A stretch of 64,000 bases of DNA from an uncultured Flavobacteriales bacterium (GTDB taxonomy: Bacteria; Bacteroidota; Bacteroidia; Flavobacteriales; UBA1820), in NCBI GenBank assembly GCA_959608625.1, contig CAUHQV010000002.1, positions 1 to 64,000 of the forward strand, given 5' to 3'. The first letter of the stretch is position 1. Each line of letters opens with the position of its first letter. Below, one piece after another: positions 41,373-48,830 of this stretch. The notes beneath the pieces are model-generated. The model did not search any database. It saw nothing but the letters and a program-made list of their open reading frames with translations, and had not been told where the DNA came from. A program made the position numbers and the translations under genes.

Positions 41373-42239
41373 ATGAACAACAACTGGGTAATAGTCACCG
41401 GAGCGGACAGGGGAATCGGGGAAAGCCTTGCCGGTCTGCTGGCGGATATGGATTACGGGGTCATCATGGCCTGTAAAAATGTGGAAAAAGCAGCGAATGT
41501 GTTCGAGCATCTCCGCTATATCACATCCAATAAGGATATGAGGCTGATGCCCCTCGATCTGTCCTCCCTGGAATCCGTGGCTTCGTTCGTGCGTTCTATC
41601 GATGAAAAAGGATACAATGTCCGCGCCCTGGTGAACAATGCGGCGACTATCCGTAAGAAATACACCGAAACGGCCGACGGATTTGAAACGACGGTCGGGG
41701 TGAATTACGTGGGAACCTATCTTCTCACCCGGCTTATGATGCCGATCCTCAAACGTTCCGAAGGGCTTTCCAAGATCATGAATACCGTGTCGGTGATGAG
41801 CAAGTTCGCCCGGGTGGACAAGGATTTTTTTACCATTCCTGCTAAAAAATACCGACGGATAAAGGCTTACGGGGCTTCCAAACTCGCCCTGTTGATGTTT
41901 ACCCAGAGCCTGACCGAAAAATTGGGAAAAAAGGCAGGGGTGGAGGCAAATGCGTTCAATCCGGGGCTGGTCAACACCAAGATGCTGACGATGCACAATT
42001 GGTTGGATCCGCTATTCAATTTGTTGGTGCGGCCATTGCTCAAGACAGCCGAGCAGGCGGCCACACAGGAGTGCGAGGCGCTGTTCCCGAAAAAAGAAAA
42101 AGGCGGAGGCCGCGTTTATACCGGTCACCGGCAATTTTTGATCCGGGACTTTGCGGCGGCGCACAGATATAAGAACTGGCTGTATGACACAACGGAAGAA
42201 ATTCTCCGGGAAAAAGGATATGACCTGGATCCGGTATGA
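41373..42239 (+). CDS. Short-chain dehydrogenase/reductase
   Basis: The 288-residue protein is a classical-type SDR: the cofactor loop VTGADRGIGESLAG, the motif ALVNNAATI, a serine in TVSVMSK and the catalytic pair in AYGASKLALLMFTQ. The substrate is unknown; it resembles the retinol dehydrogenase/WW-domain oxidoreductase type in its FNPGLVNTKML segment. The cofactor-binding region (MACKNVEKA) has a basic residue after the second strand, which hints at NADPH. It follows the PCMD gene by 22 bases and ends next to a perfect 25-bp inverted repeat. Confidence 0.9.
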   Translation: MNNNWVIVTGADRGIGESLAGLLADMDYGVIMACKNVEKAANVFEHLRYITSNKDMRLMPLDLSSLESVASFVRSIDEKGYNVRALVNNAATIRKKYTETADGFETTVGVNYVGTYLLTRLMMPILKRSEGLSKIMNTVSVMSKFARVDKDFFTIPAKKYRRIKAYGASKLALLMFTQSLTEKLGKKAGVEANAFNPGLVNTKMLTMHNWLDPLFNLLVRPLLKTAEQAATQECEALFPKKEKGGGRVYTGHRQFLIRDFAAAHRYKNWLYDTTEEILREKGYDLDPV

Positions 42240-42246
42240 ATTTAAA

Positions 42247-42301
42247 CGGTCGGAAATAAAAAAAGCCTGCGATTACCGCAGGCTTTTTTTATTTCCGACC
42301 G
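42247..42301. terminator. Perfect 25-bp inverted repeat acting as bidirectional terminator
   Basis: Bases 42247-42271 and 42277-42301 are perfectly complementary with a 5-base loop. The core AAAAAAAGCCTGCG/CGCAGGCTTTTTTT is a standard terminator; outer CGGTCGGAAAT/ATTTCCGACCG extends it. It begins 7 bases after the SDR stop codon and its right arm contains the last four codons and the stop of the ORF6N gene (42289). Confidence 0.9.
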
Positions 42302-42861
42302 CCCCGTTTGACGGTATGTTTTACTTTGAGTACAGCTAAATTCAACTCGACGGTCGTTTCCATCCCGGTGACTTCCCGGTCTTCTCCCATCAAGTCGGAA
42401 ATGATCCGCTGGCTTTTCTTGATCAGGGGCTCCTGTTTTGCTACGCTGTTCGTGCCCGACAGTTTGGTCACCGTGGCGGAAAGTTCCCGGACTTTGGCGA
42501 ACGTTTCCACGATAGCGAGGGTCGCCTGGGTGGCTGCCGGGCTTTTCAGTACGGTGGCCAGCATATAAAGGCCTTTTTCCGTAAATGCTTTGGGCGGGTA
42601 TTTTGAATACCTACCCCGCCCTGGCGAAGAGGCATTCGTCTCGCCCGGTTTCGGAAGGGCTTTTTTCAGCCCATCGTTCTCTTCGACGGATAGTTCGAAC
42701 ACGTAACCGGCCGGGAATTTGTCCGGGTTGTTCTTGACAGCCTGGTTCACTTCCCGGGTCTGTACGCCGTATAGGGTAGCCACATCCCGATCCAGCAGGA
42801 TATTCTGCCGACGGATGCGCATCATGCGCACTTCTACGTCGTTCGATTTTATCAAATCCAT
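42289..42861 (-). CDS. ORF6N-domain DNA-binding protein
   Basis: The 190-residue protein has an N-terminal ORF6N domain (about residues 5-95): RRQNILLDRDVATLYGVQTREVNQAVKNN with FPAGYVFELS and KAFTEKGLYMLATVL. The domain is usually carried by phages and mobile elements and found as solitary chromosomal genes in Bacteroidota. The C-terminal half is helical and charged (SATVTKLSGTNSVAKQ, LIKKSQRIISDLMGEDREV) and ends KRGGRK. There is no phage gene nearby, so it may be a domesticated remnant. Its last four codons and stop lie inside a 25-bp perfect inverted repeat. Its role is unknown, probably regulatory. Confidence 0.88.
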   Translation of the reverse strand: MDLIKSNDVEVRMMRIRRQNILLDRDVATLYGVQTREVNQAVKNNPDKFPAGYVFELSVEENDGLKKALPKPGETNASSPGRGRYSKYPPKAFTEKGLYMLATVLKSPAATQATLAIVETFAKVRELSATVTKLSGTNSVAKQEPLIKKSQRIISDLMGEDREVTGMETTVELNLAVLKVKHTVKRGGRK

Positions 42862-42904
42862 AGGCCGGACGGGTGGTTTGGGGAGAATTAGGCTCCCGGT
42901 TTAT

Positions 42905-43225
42905 TTATTTCCGGTAAACGGCGTCGTCCGAATAGGCGAGAATCCCAAAGCCGATGAACGGGAAAATGGTCATGATGATGGCCATTATATAGTCGCGGGA
43001 AAAGCGTTTGGCCAGTTCGTTGAACAGCATGAACGCGAAGATGAGGTTCACTCCCGGAATGAAGAACATGATAAGCCACCATAAGGGTTTATTCAACTCT
43101 TCCAACAGGATGTATATGTTGTAGAAAGGAATAAAACCCTCCCAGAATTTGCGGCCCATTTTCTCGAAAGTTTTTCCCATGAAAAACAAGGTCAGCAAAG
43201 TGATAAGCAAAGATAGTAACGACAT
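42905..43225 (-). CDS. DUF5684-like small membrane protein
   Basis: The 106-residue protein has about three membrane segments (residues 3-16, 48-68 and 81-97). Its motifs GRKFWEGFIPFYNIYILLEELNKPLWWL (quoted here in part: EGFIPFYNIY and KPLWWL) and FIPGVNLIF match the DUF5684 type, which in this phylum also forms the N-terminal part of some signal peptidases I. No peptidase domain follows here. The function is unknown. A -7 element at 43254-43261 serves it. The ORF6N gene lies 43 bases downstream on the same strand and may be cotranscribed. Confidence 0.78.
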   Translation of the reverse strand: MSLLSLLITLLTLFFMGKTFEKMGRKFWEGFIPFYNIYILLEELNKPLWWLIMFFIPGVNLIFAFMLFNELAKRFSRDYIMAIIMTIFPFIGFGILAYSDDAVYRK

Positions 43226-43253
43226 TTTTTCAGCGTGTTTTAGTTTGATATAA

Positions 43254-43261
43254 CAAATATA
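43254..43261 (-). promoter_or_regulatory. -7 element of the DUF5684 gene
   Basis: The minus strand reads TATATTTG, an exact TAnnTTTG, 29 bases upstream of the ATG at 43225. Confidence 0.55.
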
Positions 43262-43402
43262 AGGATTGTTAAGGAATGTCGCATAAAAAATATCCGGGTA
43301 CTTCCATTGGCTGACTTAAATTTATCGGCGGTCGGATTTTAATTCTTAAAAACCAATAATTTTCCTGAGAAGGTGGTTTTTCCGCAAAAAAATCCGAAAG
43401 GC

Positions 43403-43433
43403 TTGCGCGCGGCTTTTGTTTTGCTTACATTTG
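43403..43433 (+). promoter_or_regulatory. greA promoter
   Basis: TTG (43403-43405), a 20-base spacer and TACATTTG (43426-43433) form a consensus promoter. The transcript would start near 43439, leaving a leader of about 100 bases before the greA ATG at 43539. Confidence 0.7.
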
Positions 43434-43446
43434 CCTTACACAATAC

Positions 43447-43492
43447 GAATCCCGAAGGTAACGAAATACTTTTTCGGGGTTCTTTATTTTTT
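43447..43492 (+). terminator. Terminator-like hairpin inside the greA leader (possible attenuator)
   Basis: GAATCCCGAA (43447-43456) pairs with TTCGGGGTTC (43473-43482), ten base pairs with one G-U, over a 16-base loop, followed by TTTATTTTTT (43483-43492). It lies about 10 bases after the predicted start of transcription and 46 bases before the greA ATG. No upstream plus-strand gene needs it: the preceding SDR gene has its own terminator more than 1 kb away. Termination here would release an RNA of about 50 bases. Confidence 0.7.
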
Positions 43493-43538
43493 GTGTACAA
43501 CGAACGTTTTGTAGAACCGAAAAAAAAGAAAAGAAAAA

Positions 43539-44012
43539 ATGGGAAACGTATCTTACTACACGCCGGAAGGGTACGCTAAGCTCAAAGCCGAGCTCGAACA
43601 CCTCAAGACGGTAGAGCGCGCGCATGTGATAAAACAAATAGCCGAGGCGCGCGACAAGGGCGACCTTTCGGAGAATGCCGAATACGATGCCGCCAAGGAA
43701 GCCCAGGGTATGCTGGAAATGAAAATAGCCAAACTACAGGAGACAATGGCCAGCGCCCGTATCGTAGACGCTTCGCAGCTCGACGATACGAAGGTGCTCA
43801 TCCTCTCGACCGTCCGTATCCGCAACAAGCAGAACGGAAAAGAAGTCGCCTATACGCTGGTAGCCCAGAACGAGGCAAATATCGCACAGGGAAAGATATC
43901 CGTGGAATCCCCTATCGGAAAGGGATTGCTCGGCAAGTCCGTAGGCGATGTGGCCGAGATCAAAGCACCCAACGGCACTATGTATTTCGATGTGCTGGAG
44001 ATCACCCGATAA
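43539..44012 (+). CDS. greA: Transcription elongation factor GreA
   Basis: GreA rescues backtracked RNA polymerase by stimulating cleavage of the transcript 3' end through the secondary channel. The 157-residue protein has the N-terminal coiled coil with the catalytic tip acidic pair in GDLSENAEYDAAKEAQ, and the C-terminal FKBP-like domain (VESPIGKGLLGKSVGDVAEI). The start MGNVSYYTPEGYAKL is typical. It is followed after 23 bases by a HIT-family gene, an arrangement common in Bacteroidales. The leader contains an intrinsic terminator, suggesting attenuation or a small leader RNA. Confidence 0.96.
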   Translation: MGNVSYYTPEGYAKLKAELEHLKTVERAHVIKQIAEARDKGDLSENAEYDAAKEAQGMLEMKIAKLQETMASARIVDASQLDDTKVLILSTVRIRNKQNGKEVAYTLVAQNEANIAQGKISVESPIGKGLLGKSVGDVAEIKAPNGTMYFDVLEITR

Positions 44013-44035
44013 CGAACTAAAAACCCGAAAGGACT

Positions 44036-44434
44036 ATGGCATCGGTATTCACGAAGATCATCAATGGAGAGATACCCTCTTATAAAATCGCGGAGGACGA
44101 AAACTATATCGCCATCCTCGACGCGTTCCCTATCGTAAAAGGGCATACGCTGGTCATTCCGAAAAAGGAAGTGGACAAAATCTACGAATTGGATGAGCAG
44201 ACCTATACCGGCCTGATGCTTTTCGCCCGCCGGGTAGCCCGTGCGGTAGAGAAAGCCATTCCCTGTATCCGGGTGGGTGTATCGGTGGTAGGGCTCGACG
44301 TCCATCACGTGCATGTGCACTTGTTGCCGCTTAACGGCCCGGCGGATATGAACTTGGGCCGGGAGCAGTTGTCGCTCGACCCGCAGGAGATGCGCGCGAT
44401 AGCCGATTCGATCGCTTTGAAACTGGAAAAATAA
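44036..44434 (+). CDS. HIT-family nucleotide hydrolase
   Basis: The 132-residue protein belongs to the histidine-triad superfamily (HinT-like), which hydrolyses purine nucleoside phosphoramidates and related adducts. The triad HHVHVHLLP is intact near residue 92, preceded by FTKIINGEIPSYKIAED and FPIVKGHTLVIPK. It follows greA by 23 bases and ends at a terminator, so greA and this gene form a two-gene operon. The physiological substrate is unknown. Confidence 0.93.
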   Translation: MASVFTKIINGEIPSYKIAEDENYIAILDAFPIVKGHTLVIPKKEVDKIYELDEQTYTGLMLFARRVARAVEKAIPCIRVGVSVVGLDVHHVHVHLLPLNGPADMNLGREQLSLDPQEMRAIADSIALKLEK

Positions 44435-44456
44435 CGTTATCCGTAAGCAGAATACT

Positions 44457-44489
44457 AGCGGGAAGTTCTATGAGCTTCCCGCTTTTTTT
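44457..44489 (+). terminator. Terminator of the greA-HIT operon
   Basis: AGCGGGAAG (44457-44465) pairs with CTTCCCGCT (44475-44483) over a 9-base loop, and the U run reaches 44489. Confidence 0.88.
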
Positions 44490-44525
44490 CTTTTAAAAAA
44501 TCTTCATTTACAGCGGTAAAAAACA

Positions 44526-44533
44526 TAACTTTG
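44526..44533 (+). promoter_or_regulatory. fhs -7 element
   Basis: TAACTTTG, an exact TAnnTTTG, 46 bases before the fhs ATG at 44579. Confidence 0.55.
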
Positions 44534-44578
44534 TAGAAAGGGATTGTCCCCGGGCTTTGCCTGAAAACCCGATGAAGC

Positions 44579-46249
44579 ATGAAATCCGACATTGAAATAG
44601 CCCAGCAGGCCGACATCCGGCCCATTGCCGAAATAGCTGCCCGGATCGGTATCCCGGCGGACGCCTTGGAACTTTACGGGAAGTATAAGGCAAAACTTCC
44701 TTTATCCCTTATCGACGAGCATAAAGTATCGCAAAGCAACCTGATCCTGGTGACTGCCGTTTCCCCGACTCCGGCCGGCGAGGGCAAGACCACGGTCTCG
44801 ATCGGCCTTTCCGATGGATTGAACCGCCTCGGGTACCGTTCCATCGTCGCTTTGCGGGAACCGTCGCTCGGCCCGGTGTTCGGACTGAAAGGCGGCGCGG
44901 CCGGAGGAGGGCATTCGCAGGTACTGCCGATGGAGGATATCAACCTTCATTTTACGGGGGATTTCGCGGCGGTGGAAAAATCGAATAACCTGCTTTCGGC
45001 CCTGGTGGACAACAATATGCAGGTAAAGGTCGACAACCTCGGGATAGACCCCCGGACGGTCGCTTTCAAACGGGTAGCCGATATGAACGATCGGGCCCTG
45101 CGCCATGTCATCACCGGGCTCGGCGGGACGGGCAACGGGATTCCCCGCGAAGAAGGGTTCAACATTACCCCGGCCTCGGAAGTGATGGCGATCCTTTGCC
45201 TGTGCAGTGGTATCAGCGACCTGAAACGCCGGCTGGGCAATATACTGGTCGGTTTCCGTTATACCGGCGAACCGGTGTATGCCCGCGACTTGGGGGCTGT
45301 GGGAGCGATGGCTATTTTGCTGAAAGATGCGGTGAAACCCAATCTGGTGCAGACTACCGGGGGGAATGCCGCTATTATCCATGGCGGCCCTTTTGCCAAT
45401 ATCGCGCAGGGGACCAACAGTCTCCTTGCCACGAAAATGGCCCTTTCGATGGCCGATTACGCCGTGACGGAAGCCGGATTCGGCTCGGATATGGGCGCGG
45501 AAAAATTCATGGATATCAAATGCCGGGTCGGTGGTCTGTGCCCACGTGTGTGGGTGATCGTCGCCACAGTTCGCGCGTTAAAATACCACGGCGGGGTAGC
45601 CGTGTCCGACCTGAAAAAACCCGATGCGGGAGCCGTAAAACGGGGTTTTGTCAACTTAGGACGCCATCTGGACAATGCGGGCAATTTCGGGGTTCCGGCC
45701 GTTGTAGCCATCAATTGCTTCGAGGCCGATACAGAGGAGGAAACACAAGTGATCGAACGCCTTTGCGCGGAGCGTGGGGTGAAAGCCGTCCGGACGCATG
45801 CTTGGGCAGAGGGCGGGAAAGGCTGTGAAGACCTGGCACGGGAAGTGGCGTCGGTGGCGTCCGCATCGAATGCTGTACTCCGGCCGCTGTACGACCTCGA
45901 TACGCCTATTGAGGAAAAGATACTGACGATAGCCCGGCGTGTGTACGGGGCCCGCAGTGTGGAGTATACGTATCAGGCGCACAAACAACTGGAGCTCATT
46001 TCAAAACTCGGGCTTTCGTCTCTGGCCGTATGCATCGCCAAGACACAGAAATCCTTTACGGACAACGAAAAGGCGATAGGGGCGCCTGCCGGGTTCGAAA
46101 TTAAGATACGGGATATCGAGATCGCATCCGGCGCCGGGTTCGTGGTGCCGATAGCGGGCGATATTATGCGGATGCCGGGGCTCCCTTCGCTCCCTGCAGC
46201 CGTGAACATGGATATAGATGAGGATGGAACGGTATCCGGGCTGTCCTGA
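44579..46249 (+). CDS. fhs: Formate-tetrahydrofolate ligase
   Basis: The enzyme makes 10-formyl-tetrahydrofolate from formate, ATP and tetrahydrofolate, supplying C1 units to purine synthesis. The 556-residue protein is of normal length and has the P-loop SPTPAGEGKTTVSIGL (near residue 64), REPSLGPVFGLKGGAAGGGHSQ (quoted to 20: REPSLGPVFGLKGGAAGGGH), DINLHFTGD, TTGGNAAIIHGGPFANIAQG and AGAGFVVP-like SGAGFVVPIAGDIMRMPGLP. It is cytosolic and acts in the same C1 network as gcvP and purL of this window. It is monocistronic or loosely followed by the exonuclease gene 27 bases later. Confidence 0.97.
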   Translation: MKSDIEIAQQADIRPIAEIAARIGIPADALELYGKYKAKLPLSLIDEHKVSQSNLILVTAVSPTPAGEGKTTVSIGLSDGLNRLGYRSIVALREPSLGPVFGLKGGAAGGGHSQVLPMEDINLHFTGDFAAVEKSNNLLSALVDNNMQVKVDNLGIDPRTVAFKRVADMNDRALRHVITGLGGTGNGIPREEGFNITPASEVMAILCLCSGISDLKRRLGNILVGFRYTGEPVYARDLGAVGAMAILLKDAVKPNLVQTTGGNAAIIHGGPFANIAQGTNSLLATKMALSMADYAVTEAGFGSDMGAEKFMDIKCRVGGLCPRVWVIVATVRALKYHGGVAVSDLKKPDAGAVKRGFVNLGRHLDNAGNFGVPAVVAINCFEADTEEETQVIERLCAERGVKAVRTHAWAEGGKGCEDLAREVASVASASNAVLRPLYDLDTPIEEKILTIARRVYGARSVEYTYQAHKQLELISKLGLSSLAVCIAKTQKSFTDNEKAIGAPAGFEIKIRDIEIASGAGFVVPIAGDIMRMPGLPSLPAAVNMDIDEDGTVSGLS

Positions 46250-46276
46250 CTAAATAAATAAGATAAAAAGAAAAAA

Positions 46277-47053
46277 ATGGAACTTAAACTCAATCGTCCG
46301 ATCTGCTTTTTCGATCTGGAAACCACCGGTATCGATGTGGCCCGCGACCGGATCGTCGAAATATCCGTATGCAAAGTCTACCCCAACGGAAATGAAGAAG
46401 TGCGCACCTGGCTTGTAAACCCGGGCCGCCCAATCCCGAAAGCGGTGTCCGATATTCATGGGATCACCGATGAAAAGGTGAAAGACGAGCCGACTTTCGA
46501 TAAGATAGCCCCGACGGTGTACGAGATGATAAAGGATTCGGACTTGGCAGGGTACAATTCCAACCGGTTCGATATCCCGATGCTGGCCGAAGAATTACTG
46601 CGTGCGGGCATAGATTTCGATATGGGTAACCGGGTGGCAGTGGATGTGCAGGCTATTTTCTATAAGCGGGAGCCGCGCACCCTGTCGGCGGCCTACAAAT
46701 TCTACTGCGGGGCGGAACTCGAAGGGGCGCATGGAGCCCAGGCGGATACGATCGCTACCTACGAAGTGCTGAAAGCTCAGTTAGACCGGTACGAGGATCT
46801 GCCGAACGACATAAAATCCCTCTCCGATTATTCCACGCAGCGGAAAACGGCGGATTTTGCCGGATTCATCGCCTACGACCAGGATGGGGACGAAATATTT
46901 ACTTTCGGAAAATACAAAGGCTGCAAGGTCGCGCCTGTGCTGGAGAACGACCCTGGGTATACCGGCTGGATGCTGGAGAAAGATTTCCCGCTTTACACCA
47001 AAAAGGTGATCACCGCCCTGCGGCTGCGCGGAAAATTCCCCAAAGGCCATTAA
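46277..47053 (+). CDS. DEDDh 3'-5' exonuclease (DnaQ/ExoX type)
   Basis: The 258-residue protein has all DEDDh residues: FFDLETTGID (Asp, Glu), GYNSNRFDIPMLAEEL (Asp) and HGAQADTIATYEVL (His, Asp), with HGITDEKV between. The C-terminal 60 residues (FTFGKYKGCKVAPVLENDPG) match the small ExoX-like C-terminal domain that precedes the end WMLEKDFPLYTKKVI. It is probably a repair or proofreading exonuclease acting alone, not the Pol III epsilon subunit. It follows fhs by 27 bases and may be cotranscribed with it and with the small membrane protein gene downstream. Confidence 0.92.
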   Translation: MELKLNRPICFFDLETTGIDVARDRIVEISVCKVYPNGNEEVRTWLVNPGRPIPKAVSDIHGITDEKVKDEPTFDKIAPTVYEMIKDSDLAGYNSNRFDIPMLAEELLRAGIDFDMGNRVAVDVQAIFYKREPRTLSAAYKFYCGAELEGAHGAQADTIATYEVLKAQLDRYEDLPNDIKSLSDYSTQRKTADFAGFIAYDQDGDEIFTFGKYKGCKVAPVLENDPGYTGWMLEKDFPLYTKKVITALRLRGKFPKGH

Positions 47054-47095
47054 GCCGGCGGGCAGTACGGAAAAAACTTAAAAAATCATACGACT

Positions 47096-47428
47096 ATGGG
47101 AACTACACGCAAAACTTTTCTTAAAACGTATTCGGTGTGGGGTTGGATTTTGGTGGCAGTGCCGCTGATCGTATGCACCCTGTGGCCGATCGTTACTTTC
47201 GGCGCCCGGACGCCCCGGGAAGCGAAAGAATTTTTTGTCAGCGCCAATGCTGTTTTTGCCTACTACGATGTTGTCTGGATCGCATCGGCCGTACTTTCCG
47301 CTTTTGCGTTCTTTTTCGGCTCGCGGCTGGTAGGCGGGGGAAAATCTTATGCGGTGAACGGCGTATTTATGCTGGTGGTATCCGGGACTACCCTGGCCCT
47401 GTCCATCGCCCATTTGTTGATAAAATAG
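47096..47428 (+). CDS. Small three-helix membrane protein, unknown function
   Basis: The 110-residue protein has three hydrophobic segments (about residues 15-34, 52-75 and 84-107): WGWILVAVPLIVCTLWPIV, VFAYYDVVWIASAVLSAFAF and VNGVFMLVVSGTTLALSIAH (each 19-20 residues). The N-terminus is basic (MGTTRKTFLK), which suggests it faces the cytosol. I do not recognise the family. It begins 42 bases after the exonuclease gene. There is no clear promoter of its own. Confidence 0.65.
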   Translation: MGTTRKTFLKTYSVWGWILVAVPLIVCTLWPIVTFGARTPREAKEFFVSANAVFAYYDVVWIASAVLSAFAFFFGSRLVGGGKSYAVNGVFMLVVSGTTLALSIAHLLIK

Positions 47429-47473
47429 GTAAGAGGCTTCCAGAAAATATTTCGCCTGAAATGTAAAATAAAC

Positions 47474-47504
47474 TTGACATTATGTGAATTTTACTTTACG
47501 TTTG
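47474..47504 (+). promoter_or_regulatory. Promoter of the propeller lipoprotein gene
   Basis: TTG (47474-47476), a 20-base spacer and TACGTTTG (47497-47504) form a consensus promoter. The transcript would start near 47510, which supports the ATG at 47526 over the longer frame. Confidence 0.7.
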
Positions 47505-47525
47505 TGGAAAGAAATTTTGTCAGCC

Positions 47526-48596
47526 ATGAAGAAAATAGCCGGTTTATTTGGTGCCCTCGCATTGCTGCTCTGCTTGCCGGGCTGTGGAGGAAGAACGGAA
47601 AAAAGCGATCCTGATGCCATTTTTGCCGTTTCCCAGGAACTTTTTCCGGACAGTATTGCTGTGGCGCAGGTGCTCGTTCCTAAAGAGTTACGAGTGGTCA
47701 ACGGTTATATGGTCGTGGTGAGCGACAAGACGGATACGGTCTTTTACGTGTACTCCTTGCCCGATTTTCGGTATTTGTACGGAAGTGTGGTTCCGGGCGG
47801 GGGACCGGAAGACTTGCCCCGGTATTTCCGGGATCTGGTCTCTTCGGACGGCCGGAATTTCATTGTCGTTCCGAATTATTCCGGGCAGGCCCGGGTCTAT
47901 TCCCCGCAGGGTACAGGCATGGTGTGGAAGCAGGATATGAAACACCGGAAGAAACAGTATTTACGGGCTGTATTACCCGGCGGAGCAAAAGCCCTTTCCA
48001 TGAAATTGTCCCCGCAAGACGGCTCGCGCTATATCCTCTCGGCGGTATCGGGGGATTCTCTGCTTACAGCTACGGATAGTATTGCCTTGCGTTCCAAAAG
48101 ATATACGATCCGGATGGAAGGAATGTTTACGATATCTACGACCGTCAATAATTGTCATGTAGTGGCCAGCGGGGATACTTTTGGCCTGTTCTATGATGGG
48201 ATCCCCCGGGCGGAATTTTATCAATTGACCAGGGAAGGGAAAATGAAAGGCTTACCGGCATACGGGGATACGTTATATGCCTGGAAAGAAGAGGATATCA
48301 TACGCCCCAACAGTATTGGAAGGCCGAAAGAACAGATTCAATACTATGTGGATGCCCAAGCCTCCGGCGGTCATTTTTATGCATTTTATAAGGGAACTAC
48401 GCAGGAACAATACGAAGAAACGCCCTGTGTTTTTATCCGGGTATTCGATCTGGAAGGGCGCCCGGTAAAATCGATGCGGATAAACGGGCCTTACGATCTG
48501 TTCGCAGTGAACGAGCCGGCCGGTATCATCTATGCGGTGGATAAAGCAAAAGATTTTGATTATGTCTATACGTTCGGGTATGACTTAAAAGAATAA
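47526..48596 (+). CDS. BF3164-type lipoprotein (six-bladed beta-propeller)
   Basis: The 356-residue protein has a lipoprotein signal (MKKIAGLFGALALLLCLPGC, with the acylated Cys at 20). The mature part is a TolB-like propeller of the BF3164 group, recognised by KELRVVNGYMVVVSDKTDT, VPGGGPEDLPRYFRDLVSS and the closing VNEPAGIIYAVDKAKDFDYV. The GxGPxE-type turn is the hallmark. Function is unknown; the fold suggests binding of a ligand or protein at the cell surface. It has its own promoter. A short truncated lipoprotein reading frame follows 60 bases downstream. Confidence 0.82.
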   Translation: MKKIAGLFGALALLLCLPGCGGRTEKSDPDAIFAVSQELFPDSIAVAQVLVPKELRVVNGYMVVVSDKTDTVFYVYSLPDFRYLYGSVVPGGGPEDLPRYFRDLVSSDGRNFIVVPNYSGQARVYSPQGTGMVWKQDMKHRKKQYLRAVLPGGAKALSMKLSPQDGSRYILSAVSGDSLLTATDSIALRSKRYTIRMEGMFTISTTVNNCHVVASGDTFGLFYDGIPRAEFYQLTREGKMKGLPAYGDTLYAWKEEDIIRPNSIGRPKEQIQYYVDAQASGGHFYAFYKGTTQEQYEETPCVFIRVFDLEGRPVKSMRINGPYDLFAVNEPAGIIYAVDKAKDFDYVYTFGYDLKE

Positions 48597-48656
48597 AAAA
48601 CCTGTGCTGAAACTTCTTTCCTAAAATCCCGGTTTGATAAAGAACACACTTCTATC

Positions 48657-48830
48657 ATGACAATACGATTTATTTTAGGGGCTATATTTTTTCTTTTCCT
48701 GTGTACAGCCGTCAGTTCCTGTGGAGAAGAAAACAAAGCTGATGTTTTTTGTGGTGGGTGTGTACGACCTATTATTTGCTGCCGGGATATTCCCAGGAGC
48801 GTTCTTCTACGCCACAGTCCTGTGCGATAG
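48657..48830 (+). pseudogene. Truncated lipoprotein reading frame (remnant)
   Basis: A 57-codon frame begins with a convincing lipoprotein signal (MTIRFILGAIFFLFLCTAVS followed by SCGEE) and then breaks down: from about 48770 it reads antisense to the end of the adenosyltransferase gene, giving Cys/Arg-rich nonsense before the TAG. The signal peptide looks real and resembles that of the propeller lipoprotein just upstream. The simplest view is a lipoprotein gene truncated by deletion; a very small surviving lipoprotein cannot be excluded. Confidence 0.45.

Larger units (their letters stand above)
43226..43538. other. Divergent region upstream of greA with a leader terminator
   Basis: The 313 bases hold the minus-strand promoter of the DUF5684 gene (43254-43261), an AT-rich stretch without recognisable features (about 43265-43400), the greA promoter (43403-43433) and, between that promoter and the greA ATG, a complete intrinsic-terminator structure (43447-43492). 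Confidence 0.75.

Noticed and set aside
43373..43579. A 68-codon plus-strand frame before greA
   Set aside because: It spans the greA promoter and the leader hairpin and overlaps the greA start; it has no protein-like features.
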